The translations under genes and the position numbers were made by a program. The notes beneath the pieces are model-generated. The model had not been told where the DNA came from, did no database searches, and worked only from the letters and a program-made list of their open reading frames with translations. A DNA stretch of 64,000 bases from assembly GCA_014773175.1 (NCBI GenBank), contig VXCM01000800.1, positions 1 through 64,000 on the forward strand, in the 5' to 3' direction. The first letter of the stretch is position 1. Each line of letters begins with the position of its first letter. Below are positions 11,886 through 24,870 of the stretch, piece by piece. The DNA is from Lucifuga dentata. Lineage: Eukaryota > Chordata > Actinopteri > Ophidiiformes > Bythitidae.

Positions 11886-13345
11886 CTGTGAAGAAGAGGA
11901 TGAAAGAGGAAATCAGTGGAGAGAAAGAAAAGATGAAAGACAGAAGGTAAAACAAAAGGGAAATAAGCATAACAAAGAAATTAAAAAAAAAAAATCCAAA
12001 TAACATAAGACATTAAATGATCTATAGTATCAACCAGGAAACCCTCGTTTCAGCAACTTTGGCTCATTTAGTCAATCAAAGATGTGAAAAAACTAGATGT
12101 ATGTGACACAAACGCTAGTAACAGGATGTGAGAACATAAACCATGTGGCTTTGCTACAAAAATGTCGTCTGGTGACGCCCCATGGACAAACTTTGCATGT
12201 TTAGCCCCACTAGTAGTAAGTATCTAATAATAGCAAAGTTATCTTTGGGTTTTACACAAGTCCAACAGAATGACTGACAACACACGGTCAAAATACTGGG
12301 CCCTAACAGTTGCATTTTCATATATTTCTATTCCAAAAAAAGTGTTGTTTTTTCTCATTCTGAAGCCCTGAGGCTGATGCTGATGATGCTTCAGTATCTC
12401 CTTGCCTCTCTTTTTGTGAGCACTTCAAATGGTGTTTTAGCAGCATGACATCCCAGTCTGGGCTGTGGTCTGCTGTGAAACACTGCAGTGTTTGAAGTCT
12501 GACAAGCAGAAACTAAAAGGCAAAAAAACTCAAAGCCTTTTCCATTTCACAGCCAGGTGTCAGTGAGTGTATATGTGTGTGTGAACCTCTGTGAGACAAA
12601 TTGTGATTTGCAGAAATGCACACGCGTGGGGTTGCACAGTGAGACCGTTTTTCATATGCTAAAGAGGCCGTGCAGTGTGCTGCTGGAGATGATATTAACT
12701 TTAAAGAGTAAAATCATACTGTAAAACTACATTTCTTAGGGTCAAAGAGCAGCCACTGAAATGTCCCAACGGGCAATAATGTTTACAAACCCATTTTCTC
12801 AAATTTTTAACTTCTTCACAAACTTCAAAAATCTGTCAAGTCTATAAAACTAGCAAATTTGATGGTGGAGAGACTGCAACTCCGCCTTGGTTGATTTTTC
12901 TTAATATTGCTGGTTAACACCTATATGAAATGGCAGCTCAAATTATGCTGCGTTTTACCCTGATAGACACATGTCGGATAATTCAAAAGACAGTGTTTAA
13001 TACTACGCTTTTGTCATACATAAACACACAGCATCTACCATAATGTCATGACACTTTCCCTCAACATTTTTGCTTTCAAAGGAGTATTTTCTGTAGCCTT
13101 TATGCTCTAGCACATTTTCAGTTGAAAGGTTCTCCTACATTCAGTGATGTACCTAATAATTGGTTATATATTCTTTTCATGCATTATTCCCAATCCATGA
13201 AACTATGGAATATTCAGTAGCCATCTGCCTTCTTTGCCTCGTTGTAGCAGCTATAAACACATCTCTTTGAAGAGTAAATGGCAATTTCTATGGATTGCAA
13301 GGTTTCATTAGGGTTATTATGGGGATTTATAAATACAAATACAGT

Positions 13346-13379
<34 letters not shown>

Positions 13380-16300
13380 GTCTCAGGCTGTGACTTTCTT
13401 AATGTTGTCATTAAGCAGCACAGGTGTTGAGATTAGAACCCTGTATGACTTCGAGTGTGTGCACAGTGACTCACACAGACCTGAAAATTACAGAGCAGAC
13501 AAGCAGCAATGACTGAGATAGAGGCCTCGAAAGAAAAGATATAGAACAATGTGTGGAGGCAAAGTTAAGCAGGAGGTGCTTGTGTTTTAATCAAATGTGT
13601 GTGTCTATTTTTAACAGTGTCACACATACTGTGATTAAAAAACAAATTAATATTCTTTGCCAACCGTAAAGTAGTCTTGTGCATTCATTAATCAGCCTGC
13701 ATTGTAGTGTAAAGAGAAAGAATTCACACATCTGTTTTTATCGCCTCTTTCAATCGCCGCTGTCTACCTGTACAATTATTCAGTAACTAAGTACAGAAGC
13801 AGGGGTGGAAATAATTAGAAAAGGAAGGAGAATAAAGTTTAAAGGACCACTCTGTTATGCAGATTGTGTTGTTTTTTGTTTGTTTTTTTCATCTTACCAA
13901 AGCTTTAACAGTTTCAGAAGACAGACATCATTACCTCACTCTGACCGCAGACACACGATGATCAAAGTTTGTCTGTCTTTTCACACACTTGTTGCCAAGA
14001 TGCTGCTGGGTATAGGTGGTGCATGTGTGTATGTATATATGCATTTGTACATCAATGATTGTCTGTAAAATCATAGCAAGTATTAAAAAGACCTTTAAGA
14101 CCAAAAGTACCATCAAAAACTCCAGCTTAAGAATCACATCACAAATGCCTTTTTCACAAGCACAAGCATGAAAACACACGCGCGCGCACACGCACACACA
14201 TCGGGTGATGAGAAATGTTGCATCACTATAAGTTTTCTCTCCCCTGACACCTTTCCCAGGCTCAGTGGCATTAGAGGCTCTTAATTTTCATTGGGTTAAT
14301 GTCTGCTTGGGTGATAACGGGAAAGGATCAACCTCATCAATCATATTTAAACTTAACTGAATTATATGCTGAAAATTTTATACAAATAATTTTTATAGCG
14401 CTTGCCAAAATATGAAATCTAAACTTGTTGCGAGTGAAAATGTATTAAAGGTAGTCTACTCTTTTTAAATGCTATACAGACATTTGAAAGGCTAAACAGC
14501 TTTTCATCTCAGCTCGTCTGTGAATATAGATGAGGAAATGGCAAACCAAGACGCAGAGGGAAGATAAGGAGGAAAAAATAAATCAAGCATGATTCTCTTT
14601 GAAAAGTGCCCAGCAGCAGGTCGTCTGAAGTGTTGGAGTTTGCGGCTCAGAGATTTTCAAAGTGAAACTGTAATTGTGTGGAAAGATAAACATGCTTCAC
14701 TGTTTTTCCTCCCTCTGCAGAGCTATGCGGTGGGTGGGTGGGTGTGGGTGTGTTTGGGGGGNGGGGGTATCCTCTCAGACTTAGTGAAATGTAAAAGGGG
14801 CTTATGTGGTGCTCTGAAGTCTGCTGTGTTTGTCTTTTTCTCTGGGGTGTGAAATTTAAGAGGCGTGCCACTGCATACTTTCTCTTATCCAGCTATCACA
14901 GACATTTGATGAAGAGATGGGGGGGGTGTCATAGGAAGGACATGTCACTTTATAGCTGAATATGTGAACTTTGCACTGGCTCAGCTAAAAGCAGTAAATC
15001 TCATCTTCACAGGTCAGTCCCAAAAAGACCAGAATCTTTTTTGAATCCAAAAATTAATAATTAGTAAAGGCTTTTAAGGAAAAACTGTGATGCAATCTGC
15101 AGCAGTTTTGTGCTACTTTGTGACAAAATAATATATTTAAAAACTGTAAGACAGGAAAAAAAAAAAAAAACTGAAATTGTCTGATGGAGCTTGTTGGGAG
15201 AGTAAGCTCTGCCTTACTAAGCTCGGTTGAGACTACATTACGTTAGCCTTGATTTTTAGCCCTGATTTCCCATTCGCTGACTTTTTGGATATCACCAACA
15301 AAAACCCCAGATCAGACGCATATCAGCAATCCTAATGTGTGAACTGTTCAAAGAGGTGATCAGAGACGTCAGATGGATAAGATTCTGGAGATTTATCTAG
15401 CAGGGTGAGTATCTGGAGCTGGCAGGAGTTCAAATCCTGTACTGTGAAATGTGTTGTGATGAATGAGTTTGAATGCTGCATGTTTGGCATTCTGTCGTCT
15501 TTGCACAAATACTCGTTGCTCTTGGCAGCATTCTGTGTATTGAAACTGGAATGTCAGAAAATACAGAGAGAGAAAATTACCCCCAAATCAAGGCACAAAG
15601 ACGCATGGATAAAATGAAATTTGATTCTAGACACCAATACTGACACAAAAAAAAGACAGTTCAGGTTTCCCATTGTTGCATTCTAGGTCTGCTTAAGGCC
15701 GCTGGTTTGAGCCTGGCTTGCTCTGGGTCATGTGGTTCAGTGGATTTCCCCAAAACACTGACAGGAAGATTGAACAAGCACACGGCCTTCAGACTCTTTC
15801 CTATGCATCTCCCTGTGCTCTGTAATCTAGCTGCCCGGTCTGGCTGGAGTCACCGGGCAGCTGTTCAACACAAATAGTGCGAGTAGCGCTACAGTGTAGT
15901 TTATCATTTCACATGAGCACTATATCAGATGTGTTACAGTATAAATGACCCAGTAGTATCATCAAGACTTTTACGAAGGTCGACAGCTTGTAACTAAAAC
16001 GTAAGGTTTATTAGTTAAAGTCAAGACAATCAATCCTGTGCAACTTCAATGACGATTTTGTTTCAGTCTGAGGAGTTTCATTAATTTTACTGAGATCATC
16101 TTTTTAGCTTTTAACCAAAGCTGGCCTGTGACGAGCTCATTTTATAAGTCTTACCTCAGCCTTGATTTAAAAAAAAAAAAAAAAATGAACAGCTCTTCTT
16201 TGACTGTGTATATCTGGATCACCAACTCGGCACCTAAAAACAAGAGGAAAAAAAAAAAGCAAAATGTTGAAACTTGCAGGGCTCAAGCACTAAATCTTTC

Positions 16301-17298
16301 AATTCTGAACAAAAGGAAGTTAAATTAATCAAGACAAAAGACATATTCATATGCACATGAATGATTAAATCTACCTCTGGTGAGTGACTGGATTAATTGC
16401 ATTTTTGCACTAATGGCAGTGTGAAAAGAATCCATGTGTGTCTGGTGAGAAAAGAACACACGGAGGGGTATCTGAAGGAGAGATGGAGTCAGGATGCCTT
16501 TCCACTTCAGTGTTTAAGGGCCACAGTGTATCTCAGTAATTCAAACAGCTATACATACCAATACATTAATATGCACAGAAGGATGGAACCGAGTGTGAAA
16601 ATCTAAACTCATCCATCCAGGAGGTCACAGTTACGGTGCAAGTATGCATGCTGTATTTCTTCCGTTCAGCAAAAAGTTTGTTCAAAGCCACAAATCACTT
16701 TCACAGCGTAACAATATTTGTTTTTTGTCCATCTCTCTCTCTCACTGACACACATACCTACACATTACACTTCCTCCCTTCCTCCACTGTGGTGCAATGA
16801 GCTTCAGTAACTGTACACACCGGTATCTTGTTTATTTTTCCTGGGAGCAGCAAGCGTGCATTACAGAATGCACAGTAGGGCTGGATGATATGAGTTTGTT
16901 TTTTTTTATCATGATATTGTTTTTTAATATTGATCGATATCTATATTGCGATATAAATCATGGCAAAGATTCTGTTGCATTTCAAGTCATTTGAACTTAA
17001 GATTTATTTTAACATTTTTTATACATGTTCTGAATGTAAAAAAATAACAATTGTATGAACTGAAAAACTGCAAACTGCAGTCATCTTTAATAAATAAATC
17101 CAATCTTAGAGCAGTGTGAGAGAAATATTTGCGACCAGGGAGCTGATATCTCGGATCAATAACTTTAATCAGCGTCCTAAATCCCTCTTTTTCAACAATC
17201 CTTACTGGCATCGTATCTTTTCCAATACAAAAAGCTACAGCACGTGTGATGTCTTTGTGTCTTTTTGTTTGTTGGTCATATGGTACAACTGTAGAAAA

Positions 17299-17421
17299 AG
17301 CAGACTGTATGGTTGTTTGTTGGCGTCCAGCGTCTCTGAGTGCGTCGCTGCTTGTTCCGNAGCAGACTGTATGGTTGTTTGTTGGCGTCCAGCGTCTCTG
17401 AGTGCGTCGCTGCTTGTTCCG
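17299..17421. repeat. N-flanked exact 61-bp duplication (likely assembly artefact)
   Basis: 17299-17359 and 17361-17421 are identical around N at 17360. Confidence 0.85.
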
Positions 17422-17456
17422 GGGGACAGGTTAGAAGTCGCTGCTGTGTGACCCTG

Positions 17457-17591
17457 TAAGCGGCTGCACTCTGTGTGCTGGACTGGATGGTAGCGCTTCA
17501 GATGGAAAAATAAGTTTGTCGTTNTAAGCGGCTGCACTCTGTGTGCTGGACTGGATGGTAGCGCTTCAGATGGAAAAATAAGTTTGTCGTT
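17457..17591. repeat. N-flanked exact 67-bp duplication (likely assembly artefact)
   Basis: 17457-17523 and 17525-17591 are identical around N at 17524. Confidence 0.85.
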
Positions 17592-19389
17592 CAGCCGTGC
17601 TTCGTCAGCACTGGTTTCTGACAAATTTTACATTTTACAGTGAATATCGCCACTCTGGTTTGTATCCGACTTTAAGTAACCAAAATGACGCCACACCGCT
17701 AACGTTTTACCTTGCTTATCCGCAACATCCACTTTCTTTGGGACAGTAACGGCTGTTGAGCTGTTACTTTCTTCCTCATCATTTGACATTTTTTCCTCTG
17801 GAGTTTCTGACATCTTTGTCTGACTTTTGATCACATGGGCTACCACTGTAGTGTGTTCAGCGTTAATCTAAATGCTGCTTTGAGGAAGTGGGAGGGCTGT
17901 TATGACACTGCCACCTGATTGGCTAGTTTGTTCCAGTTCTGACAAGCTATTGGTTGTTTCACCCATCGTTAACTTCCTGTATTCAGGCACTATTTTCTAT
18001 CAATACTTATTGACGTTCTCATTTTTATATCGAATATTTTTTTGTATCGCGATACGACTTTATATCGTTTCTATCGTCCAGCCCTAAGTAGGTTTTGGTG
18101 TCGTGCTTGTTTGAATGACACCGAAAGGTGCTTCTGCTGTTTGAGGTTTTAAGCGATGCCGATCCATATTCAGGCAAAATGCAACTCAGCTCTTCAACTT
18201 TATGTTCGCTTTGAACGATTCACAGAGGACAAGTGGTGTCTGGGTCATGTGAGCTCTGATGAATCAAGTCCGTTCACCCAATTGCCCTCGTATGGCGCAA
18301 TCTATTATTGATGGCGGGCAGAGTGGATGTGGGGGTAGATAGGTGGAGTGGTTCTCCCCCGCAGGCTTCGTCTGATATTTATAGGCTGCTAAAAGTGATG
18401 TAACTACCTGTTACCTCACAGCACAATCTATCACTGCCCACCACTCAGGAAAGGTCTTACACAGACTGAGTTATGCATATATGACAGGTTTATATTCCAT
18501 TTGGCGTACTAGAAATTCCTACAGCATACTAGAAATTTCCACTAAGGATTGTGAGCGCGTCTTCACTTCCAGTCAGGTTTAATAGAAACATTGACTCCCA
18601 AGACATTGTGGCAAACTGTTGCTGTATTAGCTTTTATAAATTCAGTTAACCATGATATATTACACCCACTGCGTTGCTTAAAAATAAAAGTCAACATTTT
18701 AATGCAAATATGAGATTTTGCCCCACAAGGGGAATAATATACTTTGACACTGTGAAATTTGCACACTGAAAAAAAACATAAATGCTACGTGATGTTTAAA
18801 TGTTGGATGTATTTAGTCATATTAGTCGTGGATCGTATTACTCATAGATCAAGAGTAACACATTCAATATTTAACTATGAAGTGATTCTAACTTTTTAAA
18901 AAAACAGCATAATAATAGGATTCAAATAAGAACAACAATGATATATTAACTATACTTTTAAGGTGGGCAATACCCAAAACAGTTTGAGGCCAAACTCAAA
19001 TTGGGCATAAAACCTAAAGAGAGATTGAGAGCATGTGTGTCTGTGGACTGTGAACCAAACAGCAAGTTGTTTCTTCCTCTGAAACTTGCTGACATTTAAT
19101 GTGACACACACGCGATCGCACCTCACTCACTCTTGGGCGGCTGCATAAAACAATAAATAAGTAAACAGTGGACAACAACACACACACACAGACACACAGA
19201 CTGAACAAAGGTCCTATTGGAGAGGTTCCACACCATTTACCATTCAGTGACTAAAAATAAGCAGCTGGGCTTTAAACCAAGTTAAGCTGCAGACATTGTG
19301 TTTTAAGGGTATTGATCTGCAGATGGTGGGTGTTTTAAGCTTGTGCAGACTCCTTAGAAGTAGAGGAATTTGGCAGTAGCTGCATGGTG

Positions 19390-19422
<33 letters not shown>

Positions 19423-20138
19423 TGTGCATGTTAACACACAGGGACCTCAGGTCACTGTTAGATAAGCAACATTTTAGAGTCAAGGTAAAAACATCTTAGT
19501 TTTGTTTTGAGGAAACTTCTAGGATGAGTTCGGTATATGATGGTTTAGGGTTGGTCTTGCTATCAAAACATGAACAGTTTCAGCCAAACTGCATCAGACC
19601 TGCCTGATCTGATTCTCTTCTGTCAATTAGTTGGATCTGATAAGGTCTAATTTAATCAATGCAGGAAGCGTCAGTTTTTGTATCTGCAACATGGTGGATC
19701 TCTGACAAATACAGAGATGCATCAGAAGGCATTTTTACCTTTTCTGCTAAACAAAGCATTGTAAGTTCTGCATTTTAAGTCATGATCAATTAATTTACAT
19801 TACACGTTCAAGAAACTCCACCATCATCATCATCATGCCCTGAGAAAAATCTCCATGCAACATTTGCAATCAGGTGTGAAAATTTCTTCAAGATAATTAT
19901 CATGAACCAAAGCTACCCATAAGAGATTTTTATTTGCTATTCCATACAGATCAATAAACAAGAGATAATGTGACTACACTATACCAGAAATGTCACACCT
20001 GTGGCAGTGGGCAGTAAACTGGCATTTATCCTCTGAGAGTTGTTCTCATCTTTGGCCAGGTGGCGTGTTGGGTCACATGGGTGTCACATGAGGGTTGTTG
20101 GTTCAACAATCTAGCTATTTGAGAGAATGCCAGAGGCT

Positions 20139-20932
20139 ACATTTACACTGCTGGTCTTGGTGCTCAATTCCTAACAAATATATATTTTGCTTATATCCAA
20201 TTTTTTGTACGATATAGCTGTGTTTTCTTTTTTAAGTGGCCCATATCTGATACCCGTGTTCAGCTTTGACATGAAGCACCACAGTTGCAGAAACACAAGT
20301 TTGTGCATGAGCACATTTCTGCAATGGATGTAAACAAAACGCTTCATTGGATGAAAATGAGAGTAATAGTATATATGTTCAGCGGGTTAGCAACAAATAC
20401 AGAGTGAAATATTCTGTATGGTTTGCGAGCGTTTGTCTCCGAGACTCTCCCATCAGGACACGTATTTTCGTCTGGCGATCACGGTGCAGAAACAGGTGGG
20501 AGTTGGACTGTGGTGGCTACAACACGAGCCTGTTATCTCACACTAACACATCTGTTTCACATAAACACCACATCAGTATGCCCTCCATTTCTATTGGCAA
20601 TGAATGCTTATCATATTGATTGCTTACGTCATTCATATGTAGATGAAGTAGAACAGTACGTAGGAGTCGGAATGGCAAGGAAATCCCAATCTGTGTATTT
20701 AGATCGCAGTCGCATTGGCAGATTTTAATTTCCACATGATCTAAACAGGATCTGAAAATATCCGATTCCGAACAAAGTAGGGTTAGCTCAGTAACATGAG
20801 GTTTATTTTTATTTAATCATGGACATTGTAGTTCGCATTTGTTTTGCCATCTACATCTTCACAATGCATATCCGATATAAGCCACGTGAGCAAAAGATCC
20901 GAATCAGTTTGCTTGTATTGGTGTGTAAATGC
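20139..20932. mobile_element. inverted-repeat DNA element, non-autonomous
   Basis: CATTTACAC at 20140-20148 is mirrored by GTGTAAATG at 20923-20931. The arms are rich in TATCCGAT/ATATCGGAT-type motifs, for example GATCTGAAAATATCCGATTCC. No transposase reading was found. A related fragment lies at 21938-21975. Confidence 0.5.
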
Positions 20933-21937
20933 AAAAATATCTTCAAGACTAAACACTTTCTGCCTTGAACTACTAAATATCCACTGACCTTAGAAGACAT
21001 TTCGTAAGTTGGTCTGACCACAGTAGTAGTTTGATACTGTTAAATGTAATTCCTAAGATCAACACATGAAACTTGGTTTTTACACGAGTCAAACTTCCTA
21101 TTTTCATCCGTTCAATGCCAACAAATACAGGCAAACTTCATTAAAATCGTAAAACTCCCAATTCCAGGCAGATTGTTCAGTCAGCTGTGTTCTGACAGCA
21201 GCAATGAAGCTGCATGGCTTCAGCGAGAGCCACCTCCGCACCACCAGCGAGAGCCCTCTAATCTGTGCCAATCACATGATGCTAAACAGCCATTTGTTGT
21301 TGAACCGGGCCCCAGTACACTCCCATCCTCGTTCCGCATCCATGGCAGACCCTAGCAACACACAGGCAACGCAGCAATAGGAGGCATGAGGCGCCAAGGG
21401 TGACAGAAATAGCAGAGTGGTGAATAATAGAGAGAACTGTGTGATAATTAGCATGGTTTCGGAGGGGGGTTGCTGTACTGTAGGGACATAAAGAAAGAGT
21501 GAAAAGAGGGGACAGAGAAGGAAGAGGGAGAGGAGAAAAAGAAATGCCTGAGGGAAATGAGAAATTGAATGAGTTAAAGAGTGATGAATTGAAGAAAAAA
21601 AATAGGAATACAGCAAGAAAATACAGCAAGAGGCATAAACATGCTAAATTCAGAGAAATGGACAGAATTAAAGTGGGAGCAGAAATATACCAGAATCTTT
21701 CAGTAAAGTTGAAGTGAGCAGAATCATGGAGAGCATTTGGTTACAAATGAAATTATGTGACCAAATACATGATACACACATGCAAACTTAAAATCCATCT
21801 ATCCAAAGCAAGTTTGAACTAAAAGAAAACTACTTCATGCAGCAAAAGAACAGAAGCAGGATAAAAGATTCTAATTACATGTTTTAGCCACAATTACATG
21901 TCGACTTAGTTTCAGCAGCTCTGTCTTAGCTCTGTAA

Positions 21938-21975
21938 TATGAGGTTTATTTAATCATGGACATTGTAGTTCGCAT
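21938..21975. mobile_element. fragment related to the 20.1 kb element
   Basis: The segment reading TATGAGGTTTATTTAATCAT and then GGACATTGTAGTTCGCAT nearly matches 20796-20838, apart from a 6-nt TATTTT-type difference. Short relic. Confidence 0.5.
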
Positions 21976-22324
21976 AAAAGTAGTCCGCATAACGAATGCT
22001 CTGTCACACTGCACGACTCCAGTGAGTTAGAGAGACATTGCAGCCTTCAGAAAAGAAAAAAGAAAGAGCTGCAGATTTTCAAAATGGAGCTACTCTGCGT
22101 GGGCAATGGTGTTCTAAAACAGCACAGCACTGCAGGAAAGAGAAGAGTGAGAAGGACTGAGAAACAGGAGCAGCTCACACTCTGATGTACTTGTGCATGT
22201 GTGGTGTCTACTGTATCTAAGAGGAGAAAGAGGACCAGACAAACACATGGATGGTAGCTAAGACTTACCGACATGAGGACTGTCAAATGAGGAAGGAGAA
22301 TAAGAAGAAAGCTGCAAAATAAAG

Positions 22325-22359
<35 letters not shown>

Positions 22360-22509
22360 ACCAAGTCTGAAAACTGGGTGCATCATTTTTTATAAAGCTT
22401 ACACAATTAAGTCTTTGATGTCTTGAATGTCTTCCATGCAGAGTCCAGAACAGTGTTGAATTTTAATTAAGAGCCAGTTCCATTTCTACCCTGTTTAAGT
22501 GTTTAAAAA

Positions 22510-22552
22510 GAAAAAAAAAAAAAAAAAAANAAAAAAAAAAAAAAAAAAAAAA
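22510..22552. repeat. poly-A with N gap
   Basis: A run with a single N at 22530. A poly-T run lies nearby at 22328-22355. Confidence 0.9.
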
Positions 22553-23523
22553 GCAAACAACAACTGAGCAGCTGATTGGTGTGTATGTGATTGATTGGCG
22601 TTGATACACTTGCTACTCTAACTTTTTTGTGATAGAGGATGTTGAAGATTGTGGTGACACCTCCACAATGTTTACCATTATCATGAGAATGAGAGAACTG
22701 CATGATGCTAAAATCTGCAGGCAGCAAGAAAGAAAAGACAATGGAAGTATGGGAAAGCTGTGGAGTTCTTGGCCACAGCAGGAACACAGAAAACAGGAGG
22801 AGGTGTGTTCTGACGACTCACATTTTTGCTACATCTTTCCTGAAAAAAAAAAAACCCTCAAATTCACATTTGCAGAAAACGTAACAATCAAGGTGAATCA
22901 CAAGCAAATGCCTCTGTCAACTCCAGCCATCTTTTTGACCGTCAACCACTTGTGTCCTGTGTGCTTGAAATGCAGCTAGCAAGAGTAACTGCGTAGGAGG
23001 GAAATTGTGTTCCTTCCTGTTGCATGGCATGACCCGAGGCTCCACCAGCCTGCGCTTCAGGAGGCTGTCACGTATTTCCAACAGGAAACACATCTCTGAC
23101 ACTTCCTGCCCTCCAGAGAAAGTGACAGGTTGGAGACGGAATGAGTGAGCCAGTCTCAGTAAAGTCTAAGACACAAAAATAATACTTCTGCAAACTCTCT
23201 GACACCAACTACAGGCTCCCGGAATACAATCAATGTGTTTTATAATGGCTCTTGATTTTTGAAAGCCCCGACCAACTGCTTCTTACTGCCAATGACCCCA
23301 ATTAACCTGGCATCAACATGCCATTTGTATTTTAGATAAGTTATCTGGATAAAGGAAAACAGATATTGATGCAAGGCGTAAATGCAAGTAGAACGCATTG
23401 TCATTGGATTGCAATCTGGCTGTCCATGGAGCAAGGATGGGCTTTAAGGCTCACCTATTAAAAAACAATCACAATGCAGGCAGCATCTAGATATGTAACA
23501 CATGTAAATTGCATGTGCGTAAA

Positions 23524-23640
23524 TTATTTTATTTATTTAACCTTTATTTAACCAGAAAATCCACTTGAGATCCAGAATCTCTTTTGAAGAGGGAGACCTG
23601 GCCAAGACAGCAGCATAAATGGAAATGGAAGTCCCATCTT
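23524..23640. repeat. dispersed fish retroposon-like repeat
   Basis: Reads TTATTTAACCTTTATTTAAC, then CAGAAAATCCACTTGAGATC and GGGAGACCTGGCCAAGACAG. I recognise this motif as a common interspersed repeat in fish genomes; its exact family is not certain from the sequence alone. Confidence 0.5.
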
Positions 23641-24460
23641 GAGACGTCACTATCTATATAAGGCATCCAAAAACTACAACTGCATTTTACTTCAAGATGT
23701 AAAAGAGCAACAAGGTCTACAACCAGATAGTTATTTGACTGCAGCTGCTGTCATTACTGTACATACCCCAACAATTAATCCCCGTTATATATCCCCTTGA
23801 AAATGTATTTTTCTTAGCTCAAAAAATATAAGAATAGAGTGACATAACGTTTTTAATAAATTTGAAGTGTGCCTATCAGTCTTTGCCCATGTGAACCGTC
23901 ATCAGACAGACATGTGTGAGGGGTGAGGTCATCGTGGCTCCTGTGGTGCAACAGTAGCTGTTGTCCAATCAAAGTCTTTAATCTATCATGTAGCAAAGGT
24001 GGTGGTGTTCTGAATGGCAATTAAAAAGGCAGTCATGTACTGAAATTGACACCGGTTAGCAGAGTCTCACGATTGCTCTGACTCCACAGTCAAAGTGCAA
24101 ATATTGCTAGAGAAGACCCTGTAGTAGTAAAGAAAAAAACAGAAGCGTTTGTATTAAAGATGCTGCTGACAGGTAGGCTGAGATTCTGGCCCAATTACAG
24201 GAGGGAAAGGATGAGGAAGCAGGGAACAGCCCCTAATGAGGATGTGGTGTGACTGCTATGGGATCGAGAGACTCGCAGTCATTTGTGCCCACAGCAAGAG
24301 CTTTGGATTGGTACAGAATGGCCAGAATGAAGTGACAGCAAGAGCAGCAGAGAGAGATGGGGAGAGATAGGGAGAGATAATGGAAGTGAGAAGGATTGAT
24401 TCCTCACTCAGTGTGAGAGTGTGTGGGAGGAGATGAGATGCTGAGACCGAAAGTAGGGGG

Positions 24461-24470
24461 GAGAGGGAGN

Positions 24471-24500
<30 letters not shown>
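24461..24500. repeat. (GA)n microsatellite with N
   Basis: GA units interrupted by a single N at 24470; true length unknown. Confidence 0.85.
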
Positions 24501-24503
<3 letters not shown>

Positions 24504-24735
24504 TTGCAGAGAGTAAGTGAGTAGTCAGTCCATCCAGTCAACTACCCTTTCATGTTCCTTTCTTCCATCTATCCGTCCATCAATCTGTCCGTGCTCTGGA
24601 AATACAAGCTTTCAAGGCACAGTCACTCAGTACAAGCACACATAAACCCACAGTGTAACCACTCACTGTGTTTACAAACTACTACTCTGGTTCCATGACT
24701 TTGGCTATTTGCAGCTCTTCACGCGCATCCTGCTA

Positions 24736-24870
24736 ATTCATCATTCTCTTGTTTTGGATATGGTGGACCCTCCTCACATTTGCGTGTGAGTGTTGGGGTC
24801 CTNATTCATCATTCTCTTGTTTTGGATATGGTGGACCCTCCTCACATTTGCGTGTGAGTGTTGGGGTCCT
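24736..24870. repeat. N-flanked exact 67-bp duplication (likely assembly artefact)
   Basis: 24736-24802 and 24804-24870 are identical, separated only by N at 24803. Confidence 0.85.

Larger units (their letters stand above)
16876..18086. mobile_element. hAT-like DNA transposon remnant with BED-finger fragment
   Basis: Ends are inverted: TAGGGCTGGATGATA at 16876 and TATCGTCCAGCCCTA ending at 18086. Subterminal sequence is rich in ATCGATAT/GCGATAT motifs, common in this kind of fish element. On the minus strand, 17846-17628 encodes the peptide AVWRHFGYLKSDTNQSGDIH and then CKM, which resembles the start of a BED zinc finger as in hAT/ZBED transposases; it then stops, so the transposase is broken. 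No clear target-site duplication was seen. Two N-flanked duplications (17299-17421, 17457-17591) inflate its length. Confidence 0.65.

Noticed and set aside
13348..13375. Poly-T run as a retroposon tail
   Set aside because: No SINE or LINE body recognised beside it; A/T homopolymers are common in the window.
17299..17591. Real tandem duplications inside the hAT-like element
   Set aside because: Copies are exact and always split by one N, as at 24803 and 35312; an assembly cause is simpler.
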